A stretch of 64,000 nucleotides of DNA from Silvibacterium bohemicum (GTDB taxonomy: Bacteria; Acidobacteriota; Terriglobia; Terriglobales; Acidobacteriaceae). The stretch is from the NCBI RefSeq assembly GCF_001006305.1, contig NZ_LBHJ01000001.1, forward strand, positions 372,001 to 436,000, written 5' to 3'. Position numbers and translations under genes: made by a program. The notes beneath the pieces are model-generated. The model was given only the letters and a program-made list of their open reading frames with translations, had not been told where the DNA came from and ran no database searches. Positions 53,073 through 61,528 of this stretch are shown piece after piece. How positions within the stretch are numbered: position 1 is the first letter of the stretch; each line of letters opens with the position of its first letter.

Positions 53073-53888
53073 ATGAGATCGATGGTCGAGGAAGAAGAAG
53101 AGACCGCAACCCACGCCGCCAGCGCCGATACTGAAATCACGCTCGGCATGCGAACACTGCTCGGCGTCTTCTTCGGCGCCGTGCTGGTGTGCGCCATTTT
53201 TTTCGGTTTTGGATACTCTCTCGGCCGCACCGGCTCCCACGCCGCGCCGGCACCGGTAAATCCGGCAAACGCCGCCAGTCGCGCCACCAGCGACGACTCC
53301 GCTTCCTCTACGAATCCGGCTTCGACGGCCAGTCCGGTTGTCAAAACGGTGGTCAGCGACGATCAGTCCGCTTCCAGCGCGAACACAAGCCAGCCGGCCC
53401 CAGCCGAGAACGGCACGCAGTATGAATATGTGGCAACGCCCGACGGCCCGGCGCGCCGCCCTGCAGGCGCCCCCCTGAAAGCCTCAGCGAAGCCCAGCCC
53501 GGAACTGGTAGCACAATCCGTCGCTCCTCCCGTCGTGCCAGCGGCCAAGCCGCCAGCCGCAATTAGCCGGCCAACGGTAGAAACTCCAGGCATGACGGCG
53601 AACCCCGCGGCGCAACCAGCCGCCCTCACCACCAGCCGGCCGGCAGCGGAACAGCCGCCAGCAACCGGTGCGACTCCGACCATGGTCCAGATCGCCGCCG
53701 TCTCGCATCAGGAAGACGCGAACATCCTGGTGTCGGCTCTCAAACGCCACGGCTATACCGTAATCGTTCGCAACGATCCTAAAGACAGCCTCCTCCACGT
53801 CCAGATAGGCCCTTTCGCCAACCGCGATGAAGCGAAAGCCATGCGTACCCGGCTCCTCGCCGACGGCTACAACGCCATTCTTAAGTAG
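53073..53888 (+). CDS. SPOR-domain membrane protein
   Basis: 271 residues, 15 bp after slipin, probably cotranscribed. One membrane helix (about 30-50: LGVFFGAVLVCAIFFGFGYSL), a long Ala/Pro/Ser-rich spacer (about 55-205), and a C-terminal SPOR domain (TMVQIAAVSHQEDANILVSALKRHGYTVIVRNDPKDSLLHVQIGPFANRDEAKAMRTRLLADGYNAILK). SPOR domains bind denuded peptidoglycan, often at division sites. It does not resemble FtsN beyond this layout. Confidence 0.88.
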   Translation: MRSMVEEEEETATHAASADTEITLGMRTLLGVFFGAVLVCAIFFGFGYSLGRTGSHAAPAPVNPANAASRATSDDSASSTNPASTASPVVKTVVSDDQSASSANTSQPAPAENGTQYEYVATPDGPARRPAGAPLKASAKPSPELVAQSVAPPVVPAAKPPAAISRPTVETPGMTANPAAQPAALTTSRPAAEQPPATGATPTMVQIAAVSHQEDANILVSALKRHGYTVIVRNDPKDSLLHVQIGPFANRDEAKAMRTRLLADGYNAILK

Positions 53889-53945
53889 TTTTTAGCCAGT
53901 TCCCTAACGAATTTCCCCACCCGAGTAAGGCGAGGGCAAGAGGAA

Positions 53946-54689
53946 TCAGGCGCCAAGGGCGCGCCCGCCCGGGACGGCCAGTCCCCACATCCATTCGGGG
54001 AGGCCGGATTCGATTGCCTTCCGCACTGCTTCCATTAGCTCTTCGCGGGTCGCGAAGTCGCCGGGGAAGAGCGGGGCATGAAACGTAACGTGCGCCACTC
54101 CAGGATAGAGCCGCATGCTCCCTTTTTTCATCATCGTTTCCGTGCCCCAGATCGACACCGGAACGATTGGCGCTCCCGTCTCCATCGCTAGATAGAACGG
54201 GCCTTTCTTGAAGGGCAGCAGACGGCCGTCCTTCGAACGTGTCCCTTCGGCGAACGTCAGCACATGCACTCCCGCCGCGATCACGCGCGCCGCAACGGCG
54301 ATGCTCTCCTTCGCGCTCTCCACCCGCCCATCGCGATCCACCGGGATGAAATCCGCCAGCTTCATGCCGTAGCCGAGAAGGGGAAGCTTGAGCAGCGAGC
54401 GCTTGATGAAGACCGAAGCGCGTCCCGGCAGCAGCGGCAGCAGGATCGGGGGATCGAGGTTCGAGATGTGATTCGAGAGAAAGAGGTAGTGCTTTGCGGG
54501 ATCGAGCGGAGCACGCCACTGCGCGTCGATGCGAATCCCCGCCGCCCGCGTTCCCAGCCGCATGATGCGCATGGCCCAGCCATAGAGCACCGAGATATCG
54601 CCGGTGATCAGAGTCCACGGCACGCCGAAGACCGCCGCTGGGATGGTCAGGACAGCATAGACAAAAACGATGATGAGGGCAGGCAGCAT
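53946..54689 (-). CDS. plsC: 1-acyl-sn-glycerol-3-phosphate acyltransferase (PlsC)
   Basis: 247 residues. It makes phosphatidic acid from lysophosphatidic acid. N-terminal hydrophobic helix, catalytic NHISNLD (HX4D), FAEGTRSKDGRLLPFKKG with the EGTR motif, and APIVPVSIWGT. The last 12-16 residues (GLAVPGGRALGA) are encoded by DNA matching the repeat companion seen at 33180 and 38985, so the C-terminal end seems to be repeat-derived. It lies 6 bp downstream of mpl. Confidence 0.9.
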   Translation of the reverse strand: MLPALIIVFVYAVLTIPAAVFGVPWTLITGDISVLYGWAMRIMRLGTRAAGIRIDAQWRAPLDPAKHYLFLSNHISNLDPPILLPLLPGRASVFIKRSLLKLPLLGYGMKLADFIPVDRDGRVESAKESIAVAARVIAAGVHVLTFAEGTRSKDGRLLPFKKGPFYLAMETGAPIVPVSIWGTETMMKKGSMRLYPGVAHVTFHAPLFPGDFATREELMEAVRKAIESGLPEWMWGLAVPGGRALGA

Positions 54690-54695
54690 GGCAGG

Positions 54696-56162
54696 TTAAC
54701 CGCGCTTCGCCGCACGAGCCGACAGTTGCCGCGGAAGCTTTTCATAAATTCCATCGAAGCCGCCATTGGAAAGGATCGCCACAACATCGCCCGAGCGCAG
54801 CCGCGGCGCAATCGATTCCACAATTGCATTTGCATCCTGCAGTAGCTCTGCCGGGATGCCGCGCGCCTTCAGCCCATTCACTACCGACTCGGGATGCAGC
54901 CGTTCTCCCTCGGGAATGCTCTCCATCTTGAACACGCCTGCCATTACCACCTCATCTGCCAGTGCCAGCGAATCGACCAGCTCATGTTCAAACACATTTC
55001 GCCGCAAAGTATTCGATCGGGGCTCCAGGACAGCCCACAACCTCGTCCCTGGATGCGCATCGCGAAGCGCCTTCAATGTCTCTCGAATTGCCGTGGGGTG
55101 GTGCGCGAAGTCGTCGATGATGGTCACGCCATCGATCGTATCCACTACTTCCAGCCGCCGCTTCACGCTGCGAAAGGTGGCGAGCGCTTTCACAATCGAC
55201 TCCAGCGGAACGCCCTGCCCTGCGGCCAGAGCCGCAGCAGCCGTCGCATTCAGCGCATTATGCGCACCCGCGACCGGCATGGAGAATTCCGTCCACGGCT
55301 CACCCGCTCGCAGCACCCGCCAGCTCGATCGCGATCCTTCGTGAGCAAGGTCTACGATACGCCACATCGAATTGGCCTTGAATCCGTAACGCTCAACGTT
55401 ACAAAAAGCGCGGCTCACGCACTCGTCGACATGATTCGGGGAGCCGCTTTCCGCGGCGTTATGGGCGGTCGCGTCGAAGGCCACTATCCGGCCTCGGCGC
55501 GGCACCAGATTCACCAACCGCTTGAATGCCGTTTTCACAGCGTCGAGATCCTTATAGATGTCCGCATGATCGAACTCGACATGGGTCAGGATCAGCGCAT
55601 CCGGGAAGTAGTGCATGAACTTCGGCCCCTTATCGAAGAAGGCTGTGTCGTACTCGTCGCCTTCCAGAATGAACGGCTGCCCATCGCCAAGCTGAAAGCT
55701 GGTGCCGAAGTTCTCCGCCACTCCGCCGATCAGAAACGAAGGCGCGAACTCCGGACGCTGCTTCGCTGCTGTCTCGTAAATCCAGGCCAGCATGCTCGTC
55801 GTTGTCGTTTTGCCATGCGTCCCTGCGACCACCAGCGACTCGCGGCCGCGTAGAAACTCGTCGTGAATCACCGCCGCCAGAGAGGCAAAGGGAATGCGCT
55901 GGTCGAGCACGTATTCGAGCTCTACGTTCCCGCGCGACATCGCGTTGCCCACAATCACCAGGTCCGGATGCGGCTCGAGATTCACCTCCGCAAACGGCTC
56001 GGCAATCGGAATACGAAGCCGCTCCAGCAGCTCCGACATCGGCGGATACGCCGCCTGGTCCGATCCCGTAATGCGATGCCCTTTGAGTTGCAGCAGCCCG
56101 GCCAGCGAAGCCATCGCCGTTCCGCAAATCCCAATCAAATGAATATGTTTTCTATCCCGCAT
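54696..56162 (-). CDS. mpl: UDP-MurNAc:L-Ala-gamma-D-Glu-meso-DAP ligase Mpl
   Basis: 488 residues. It attaches recovered tripeptide L-Ala-gamma-D-Glu-meso-DAP to UDP-MurNAc in peptidoglycan recycling. N terminus HIHLIGICGTAMASLAGLLQLKGH, VSGSD-like ITGSDQAAYPPMS, ATP site VVAGTHGKTTTTSMLAWI, EGDEYDTAFFDKGPKFMHYFPDALILTHVEFDHADIY and DFAHHPTAIRETLKALR. The GTAMASLA and FFDKGPKF features separate Mpl from MurC. It heads a pair with plsC, following ldcA after a repeat-filled gap of 211 bp. Confidence 0.94.
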   Translation of the reverse strand: MRDRKHIHLIGICGTAMASLAGLLQLKGHRITGSDQAAYPPMSELLERLRIPIAEPFAEVNLEPHPDLVIVGNAMSRGNVELEYVLDQRIPFASLAAVIHDEFLRGRESLVVAGTHGKTTTTSMLAWIYETAAKQRPEFAPSFLIGGVAENFGTSFQLGDGQPFILEGDEYDTAFFDKGPKFMHYFPDALILTHVEFDHADIYKDLDAVKTAFKRLVNLVPRRGRIVAFDATAHNAAESGSPNHVDECVSRAFCNVERYGFKANSMWRIVDLAHEGSRSSWRVLRAGEPWTEFSMPVAGAHNALNATAAAALAAGQGVPLESIVKALATFRSVKRRLEVVDTIDGVTIIDDFAHHPTAIRETLKALRDAHPGTRLWAVLEPRSNTLRRNVFEHELVDSLALADEVVMAGVFKMESIPEGERLHPESVVNGLKARGIPAELLQDANAIVESIAPRLRSGDVVAILSNGGFDGIYEKLPRQLSARAAKRG

Positions 56163-56373
56163 GCTCTCGCCACAATATCAGTTACAAATTCAAATTTTTT
56201 CGCTCAATCGACTCGTCATCCTGCCACAGAACCGGGTGTCCCACGTCTCGCATTTGAGACGTGGGATTAACGCGAATCCACTGCCGGGTGCCCCATCCTT
56301 TCGCGCAATTTGCGAAAGGGTGGGAGACCACCCAAATCCACACGAAGTGCCCGGATTCCGGATTTTCGGACGG
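56163..56373. repeat. Palindromic repeats between ldcA and mpl
   Basis: A hairpin with arms CCCACGTCTC/GAGACGTGGG (56234-56265) and another with CCATCCTTTCGC/GCGAAAGGGTGG (56286-56325). Each follows GGGTG. They separate otherwise collinear cell-wall genes and could reduce read-through. Confidence 0.8.
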
Positions 56374-57303
56374 TTAGTCCACCGCAGACTCCAGATATCG
56401 CAACACCGGCTCTTCTTCGGCAACAATCTCCGCTTCAATCCCCATCGGCAGCGTCACGTTCCCGCGCGAAACATGACCCGACCGTAGTCCAATCGCAATC
56501 GGCCCGTCGAACCAGTCAAGCACACGCAGGATCACCTGGTCGAGCAGGTCGGGGCTGGTATTCGGCGATGCGCACTCCAGCATCTCCCCGAAAATGAATC
56601 CGGTCACGCCATCGAACTTACCCGCCAGCACCATCTGACGCAGCATGCGGTCGATCTGGTAAGGCTTCGCTCCCACGTCTTCGATGAACAGCAGGCGTCC
56701 CTCGGTCTGCGGAGCAAAGCGCGTGCCCAGCGTCGACACCAGCATGCTCAGGCAGCCGCCGTGCATCACGCCCTGTGCGCGCCCCGGCTTCAAAATACGC
56801 AGCCCCTGCGGAACTCCCGCAGTCACCTTAACGCCATTCAACGCATCCGAGAAGCTGGCTTCGTCCACCCCGTCCTCGCGATAAAAGTCTGCCGCAGCCA
56901 TCGGGCCATGAAACCCGACCAGCCCCAGCTCATCGAGCAGCCAAGTTTGCACCACCGTCAGATCGCTGTATCCGAACAAGGGCTTAGGATGCTTCGCAAT
57001 CAGCTCCAGATCGAGGTCTTCCAGCAGATAATTCGATCCGTAACCGCCACGGGTACAAAATATCGCTTCAATGTCAGGATCGGCAAAAGCTTCGTGCAAA
57101 TCCGCAAGCCGCTCTTCCGCGGTGCCGGAGAAATACGGTGCGCTCTTGCCGGTGGCATGCGGAAAGGGAATCACCTGGAAGCCATGTCGCCGCAGCGCCG
57201 CGATCCCGCCCTCGATGCGCTCGATCTTGGCATTGCTTGCCGGAGCCACCACGGCCACACGCGCTCCTGCTGCCACTGCCGCGGGCTTCCGTGCCGCGCT
57301 CAC
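56374..57303 (-). CDS. LD-carboxypeptidase (peptidase S66, LdcA-like)
   Basis: 309 residues, GTG start overlapping the dapF stop as GTGA; a longer frame to 57372 has no support. It removes the terminal D-Ala from murein tetrapeptides, giving the tripeptide that Mpl uses. Motifs: VAVVAPAS at the N terminus, IEAIFCTRGGYGSNYLLEDLD, the nucleophile Ser in LFGYSDLTVV, the Glu region FIFGEM and the His in RSGHVSRGNVTLPMG. No signal peptide, as for cytosolic LdcA. MccF-like immunity is the other S66 role but does not fit the neighbours. Confidence 0.9.
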   Translation of the reverse strand: MSAARKPAAVAAGARVAVVAPASNAKIERIEGGIAALRRHGFQVIPFPHATGKSAPYFSGTAEERLADLHEAFADPDIEAIFCTRGGYGSNYLLEDLDLELIAKHPKPLFGYSDLTVVQTWLLDELGLVGFHGPMAAADFYREDGVDEASFSDALNGVKVTAGVPQGLRILKPGRAQGVMHGGCLSMLVSTLGTRFAPQTEGRLLFIEDVGAKPYQIDRMLRQMVLAGKFDGVTGFIFGEMLECASPNTSPDLLDQVILRVLDWFDGPIAIGLRSGHVSRGNVTLPMGIEAEIVAEEEPVLRYLESAVD

Positions 57304-58109
57304 CAGGCTTGGCCCTCGCAGATCAGCTGCGCCGGCCCAGTCAAAATCAGCTCCGCTTCGCGATTCGCCCAATCCACGCGCTGCTCACCGCCGGGAGCTT
57401 TGACCAGCAAATGCCTGCCGCCACCACGCGTCGCCATGGTCGCCGAAGCGGTCGCGCATGTTCCCGTGCCCGACGAAGTCGTAGGCCCAACCCCGCGCTC
57501 ATAGATGCGAATTGCGATATGCTCCGCGTCCAGCACCTGTACAAACTCGACGTTTGTCTGTTCTGGGAAATCGCGATGAAAACAGATCTGCCGTCCCAGC
57601 TCTTCCCAGGCCCGGTCGTGAACGCAGAAGTCGTCATTATCGACGAAGATCACAAAGTGAGGATTGCCCGTCGATACCTCGATACCGTCGACGCCGGTCC
57701 CGTCATTCAAAGTCACGCGACGGTGACGAATGACCGGCGCGCCCATATTCGCGGCGAACTCATAGTTGTTTCCGTCGGCTCGCATCAGTGTGCAGCGCCG
57801 CAGCCCGGCATCGGTTTCAATCTCGATCACTGCGCCGGGCTGAAGAGGCTTGCCGGTCTTCGCGCTTTCGTGTGCCATCCACGCGGCGACGCAGCGCGTG
57901 CCGTTTCCCGAAATCTCAGCAATTGAACCATCGGCGTTTGCCAGACGAATCCGCCCTGAGCGTTCGCCCGTCCACGAGAAAAACTCCACGCCGTCGGCGC
58001 CCACACCGGTGTTGCGTGCGCACAGTCTTACCGCCAATGCAGGATCGCACTCGCCCTGGACGATCAGAAAATCATTGCCGCAGGCGTGCGCCTTGGCGAA
58101 ACGCGTCAT
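57300..58109 (-). CDS. dapF: Diaminopimelate epimerase DapF
   Basis: 269 residues. It converts LL-DAP to meso-DAP for lysine and peptidoglycan. The N terminus FAKAHACGNDFLIVQGE and the two catalytic cysteines in ISGNGTRCVAAW and SGTGTCATAS are present. AGGAGG lies 4 bases before the ATG, and the start overlaps the mgtC stop as ATGA. Coupled with ldcA downstream. Confidence 0.95.
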   Translation of the reverse strand: MTRFAKAHACGNDFLIVQGECDPALAVRLCARNTGVGADGVEFFSWTGERSGRIRLANADGSIAEISGNGTRCVAAWMAHESAKTGKPLQPGAVIEIETDAGLRRCTLMRADGNNYEFAANMGAPVIRHRRVTLNDGTGVDGIEVSTGNPHFVIFVDNDDFCVHDRAWEELGRQICFHRDFPEQTNVEFVQVLDAEHIAIRIYERGVGPTTSSGTGTCATASATMATRGGGRHLLVKAPGGEQRVDWANREAELILTGPAQLICEGQAW

Positions 58110-58843
58110 TCATCCTCCTGGCTGCGGAAAGTAAAGACCTGCGCAATCGGCGCGGCTGACTTGAACGAAGCCAGCAGGCGCTTATGTACGCGGCTGGTCG
58201 CAGTCACGGAAAACGACAGCCTCTGTATCTCGCCCATTGATTCATCCTCGATGCTCGTGAGTTGGCGCTTCTCGCTGTCCATCGAGGCGAGAAGCGACAG
58301 CTTCATGTTCTCTGCATCCACGCCGCGCGCTTCATAGACCACCGTGTACGACTTGAGATTGCCCTCGCGCTCCAGCACTCCCACTACTTCCAGCACCACG
58401 ATCACCAGCACTGCGGACATCACCGCCGGCCCGTAAAGTCCAGCGCCGCAAGCCATGCCGATCGATGCTACGGCCCAGACCGTGGCCGCACTGGTCAGGC
58501 CGCTCACCCGGTCGCGATTGTGCAGGATCAGCCCCGCCCCCAGAAAGCCAATGCCCTGGACGACGTTCGATGCGATCTGTCCTTTATTGGTGCTGCCCTC
58601 GCCGGCGACGATGGCAGAGAGAAAGGTGAACAGCGCCGCGCCAAAGCAGATCAACAGGTTGGTCCGCACGCCCGAAGGCTTGTGGTGATATTCGCGGTCG
58701 ATGCCGATCACGCCGCCCAGCACCGCTGCCAGCAGCAACCGCCCGATGACGCCTCCGGTGAAGTGCATCTGCTGCAGATTGTTGAAGCTGAGCATGTGCC
58801 CGGTTTCCTGCATGGCGGCGGCGATATGGGCGAGAAACTTCAT
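58106..58843 (-). CDS. MgtC/SapB-family membrane protein
   Basis: 245 residues. Four or five helices; the family signature is clear: LLLAAVLGGVIGIDREYHHKPSGVRTNLLICFGAALFTFLSAIVAGEG and VVQGIGFLGAGLILHNRDRVSGLTSAATVWAVASIGMACGAGLY. The C-terminal cytoplasmic domain (about 165-245) is of the ACT-like type found in longer MgtC proteins. MgtC is linked to magnesium limitation and ATP synthase control in Salmonella; in free-living bacteria its role is unclear. Its start overlaps the upstream stop as ATGA, and its stop overlaps dapF. Confidence 0.88.
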   Translation of the reverse strand: MKFLAHIAAAMQETGHMLSFNNLQQMHFTGGVIGRLLLAAVLGGVIGIDREYHHKPSGVRTNLLICFGAALFTFLSAIVAGEGSTNKGQIASNVVQGIGFLGAGLILHNRDRVSGLTSAATVWAVASIGMACGAGLYGPAVMSAVLVIVVLEVVGVLEREGNLKSYTVVYEARGVDAENMKLSLLASMDSEKRQLTSIEDESMGEIQRLSFSVTATSRVHKRLLASFKSAAPIAQVFTFRSQEDE

Positions 58844-60588
58844 TTCTGGGTGATGCTACCATTCACGCCGTGCCGGTCAGAACGATAAATGCGTATGCAG
58901 GGTTGACCAGTCGAGCACACGATGTTGATCAGCGTCAGCCCCAGCGGATGCTCGGCTACGGCCTGCGCCACGCGATCTCCGTCGGAGGCGATCACATAAT
59001 CCGCTGCCCTCGTAGGATCCTTCAACGCCGGCGTCCACTCGTAGTAGTCCGCCTCGTTGATGGTGTGCTTTAACGCGATGCCTGCCCGCTGATAAGCTCC
59101 GGGATGTTCCGAGGTATAAGCCAGGATGGTGCTATTGGGCGGCAGCTCTTCGAGCGCCCGCGCATACGCTACCTCGAAGGGAATCCGTGTCCGCGAATTT
59201 GCAATTGCCTCGCCCATCACCAGCGGAGTCGCCCGCAACAGCACAGCGTCATTGGCCACCAGAAGCGCTATCACCACCCACGGCAGCGACGCGCCGACTA
59301 TGGGAAGCCACTTCTTCCACAGAGCCGGGTGCGCCACATCTCGCGTCTGAGATGTGGGGAAATTCTTTTCGATCAATACCATTAGCCATGCCACAAAGAA
59401 TGCCGGAAACAGCGCAAAGACCGGCAGCAATTCCATCCCGTAGCGCACGTTGTAGAACGAATGCGGCCACCATAGCGGGATGAAGATCGGCACCGATCCG
59501 TAGGCCACCGAGTACGCATAGAACGGCAGCGGAACCCACAGCAGCAGCGCCGGCAACACGCCCTTCCACTTGATGGCAGCAGCTACGGTGCCGGCAATCG
59601 AGAGCAGAAAGAGCAGGTTCGCGCAGCGAAGGACTGTCGCGCCCAACTCTGCCGCTTTCAGAAAATACAGCGCCGCCACCGGCATGCTGTGCCAGCCCGG
59701 ATAGTGCGGCGAGCCCGGTTTAGAGGTGCGCGCATCGATGGCTTTTGCGGAATACGGTCCGCGCATAAAATCCAGCGGATCGCCAAACTGCTTCGCGCAA
59801 TATCCAAACCACAGCAGCGGAGCCACCGCCACCATTGCCGTGAAGAGCACGAACGCTCCGCCCGCCTGCGATTGCCAGCGCTTGCGGCTGAGCATGGGCA
59901 GCAAGGCGATGCCCCACGCGAAGGCCGCGAAGATCCATCCGTCGTAGCGCGTGAAGACCGCACCCACAAGAACGGCTCCGGTCAAAGTCAGCAGCATCGA
60001 CGCCCGCTTGAACTCATCCGCGTCGAGCGCGCGTCTGTATTCGACCAGCAGCAGCGTCGTCCAGATCATCTCCGCCAGAAACAGCGGCTCGTTCATCGCC
60101 GTAGTCTGCATGTAGAGCAGCCCAGGATTCAGCGCGTAAAAAACCAGCGCTACCAATGAAGCCTGCGCCGTGAGCCACTGCCGCGCCAGCCGATAGATGC
60201 CGGCCGCGCCCAGCACATACGCGCCCATCGACGGAAACGCGCCGGCCAGTCCGGACTGCCACCATTCGAGTCGCCATACAAACGGGATCAGCAGCAGATG
60301 CGGCAACGGCAGCCACACCGAGCCCATCTGCCGGAAGCCCGGCTCGATGGAATCGATGATCCGCCGTGCGATCGCCAGATGCGCCACCGCGTCGCCATAG
60401 AGAAGCAGCAGGCTCCGCGAGTAACAATAGGAGAGCGCCAGCAGCGAGAGCAGCAGCACACTCCACGCCACCACAAAGCCTTCGGTGCGCAGTTGCAGCC
60501 GCTGCTGTTCGGCTTCGCTCAAGCTGGCGATATCCAGCTTCGCGCGTCGCGGCTTGGACGGTTTGTCGTTCTTAAGCTGCTTATTCAA
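58840..60588 (-). CDS. GT-C family glycosyltransferase-like membrane protein with one in-frame palindrome
   Basis: About 582 residues if it starts at the TTG at 60588, which overlaps the kinase stop by 8 bases; the start is uncertain because no ribosome site or ATG is near. About eleven helices; LLLYGDAVAHLAIARRIIDSIEPGFRQMGSVWLPLPHLLLIPFVW has the acidic first-loop layout of GT-C enzymes. NFPTSQTRDVAHPALWKKW in a cytoplasmic loop is translated from a CCACATCTC/GAGATGTGG palindrome (59327-59359). It is coupled to mgtC by an ATGA overlap. The sugar substrate is unknown. Confidence 0.78.
   Translation of the reverse strand: MNKQLKNDKPSKPRRAKLDIASLSEAEQQRLQLRTEGFVVAWSVLLLSLLALSYCYSRSLLLLYGDAVAHLAIARRIIDSIEPGFRQMGSVWLPLPHLLLIPFVWRLEWWQSGLAGAFPSMGAYVLGAAGIYRLARQWLTAQASLVALVFYALNPGLLYMQTTAMNEPLFLAEMIWTTLLLVEYRRALDADEFKRASMLLTLTGAVLVGAVFTRYDGWIFAAFAWGIALLPMLSRKRWQSQAGGAFVLFTAMVAVAPLLWFGYCAKQFGDPLDFMRGPYSAKAIDARTSKPGSPHYPGWHSMPVAALYFLKAAELGATVLRCANLLFLLSIAGTVAAAIKWKGVLPALLLWVPLPFYAYSVAYGSVPIFIPLWWPHSFYNVRYGMELLPVFALFPAFFVAWLMVLIEKNFPTSQTRDVAHPALWKKWLPIVGASLPWVVIALLVANDAVLLRATPLVMGEAIANSRTRIPFEVAYARALEELPPNSTILAYTSEHPGAYQRAGIALKHTINEADYYEWTPALKDPTRAADYVIASDGDRVAQAVAEHPLGLTLINIVCSTGQPCIRIYRSDRHGVNGSITQK
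59327..59359. repeat. Palindromic repeat inside a coding sequence
   Basis: GGGTGCGCCACATCTC, loop GCGTCT, then GAGATGTGGGG: nearly identical to the intergenic copy at 33132-33163. Read antisense by the glycosyltransferase gene it encodes FPTSQTRDVAHPA, without a stop or frameshift. Confidence 0.9.
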
Positions 60589-61525
60589 GGTGCGAGAGTT
60601 CGCGGAAGAGCGCGAAGCGCTCCTCAATCTCCTTCGGATCGAGCTGTGCCAGCCGTTCTGTTCCGAAACGCTCCACGGCAAACGATCCCATCACGCCGCC
60701 GTAGAACATGGCCTTCTTAAAGATGGCCGGCGTTAGCTCCTTTTGCGAAGCGATATAGCCGAAGAAGCCGCCGGCAAAGGAGTCGCCCGCACCCGTAGGA
60801 TCGACCACCTCCGACAACGGCAGGGCCGGCGCGCGGAAGGGAAGAAATACTTTGCTAGGAGGAGTGCCGTTCTTTTCAAACGAGCGCTCGCTGAAGAAAG
60901 CGGTCGCGCCGTACTCGCCGTGCTTCACCACCAGACTCTTGGGCCCCATGGCCAGGATCTTGTCCGCAGCCTTCACCAGATTCGTATCGTGCGCCAGCAG
61001 CTTGGCCTCGGTGTCGTTGATCAGCAGGCCGTCCAGCCCCTTCAGCACCTTCTTGAGATTCTCGCTGTGATCGTTGATCCAGTAATTCATGGTGTCGCCG
61101 CAGACCAGCTTCACCTTCGGCATCTTGGCGCGAACATCGGCCTGCAGCACGGGATCGATATTGGCCAGAAAAAGGAATTCGCTATCCTGATATTCGACCG
61201 GAATCTTGGGGCTGAAGCTCTGGAAGACATTCAGTTCCGTCTTGAGCGTCTGCGCCTCATTCAGGTTATTCAGGTATGACCCGGCCCAGAAGAAGCTTTT
61301 GCCCGAAGTATGCTCGATGCCCCGGGTATCGATGCCGCGATTGGTGAAGACGGCCTCGTTCTCCGCGGTGAAATCCTCACCCACCACTGCGATCACACGC
61401 ACATCGGTAAAGTAGCTTGCCGCCAGCGAAAAGTGCGTCGCCGCGCCACCCAGCACCCGTTCCACCCGCCCTGAAGGCGTCTCAATTCCATCGAATGCCA
61501 CACTGCCAACCACCAGAATCGCCAT
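60581..61525 (-). CDS. PfkB-family sugar/nucleoside kinase
   Basis: 314 residues. A ribokinase-fold kinase: MAILVVGSVAFDGIETPSGRVERVLGGAATHFSLAASYF at the start and DPTGAGDSFAGGFFGYIAS, with catalytic Asp and anion-hole Gly residues, near the C terminus. The substrate is not certain; three bases after mtnP, a role in 5-methylthioribose or adenosine salvage is reasonable but inferred. It has no second PfkB signature divergence or extra domain. Confidence 0.87.
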   Translation of the reverse strand: MAILVVGSVAFDGIETPSGRVERVLGGAATHFSLAASYFTDVRVIAVVGEDFTAENEAVFTNRGIDTRGIEHTSGKSFFWAGSYLNNLNEAQTLKTELNVFQSFSPKIPVEYQDSEFLFLANIDPVLQADVRAKMPKVKLVCGDTMNYWINDHSENLKKVLKGLDGLLINDTEAKLLAHDTNLVKAADKILAMGPKSLVVKHGEYGATAFFSERSFEKNGTPPSKVFLPFRAPALPLSEVVDPTGAGDSFAGGFFGYIASQKELTPAIFKKAMFYGGVMGSFAVERFGTERLAQLDPKEIEERFALFRELSHLE

Positions 61526-61528
61526 CTA

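Noticed and set aside
53758-54618. Antisense frame over plsC rich in His/Arg
   Set aside because: plsC has both catalytic motifs in order; the alternative has no signature.
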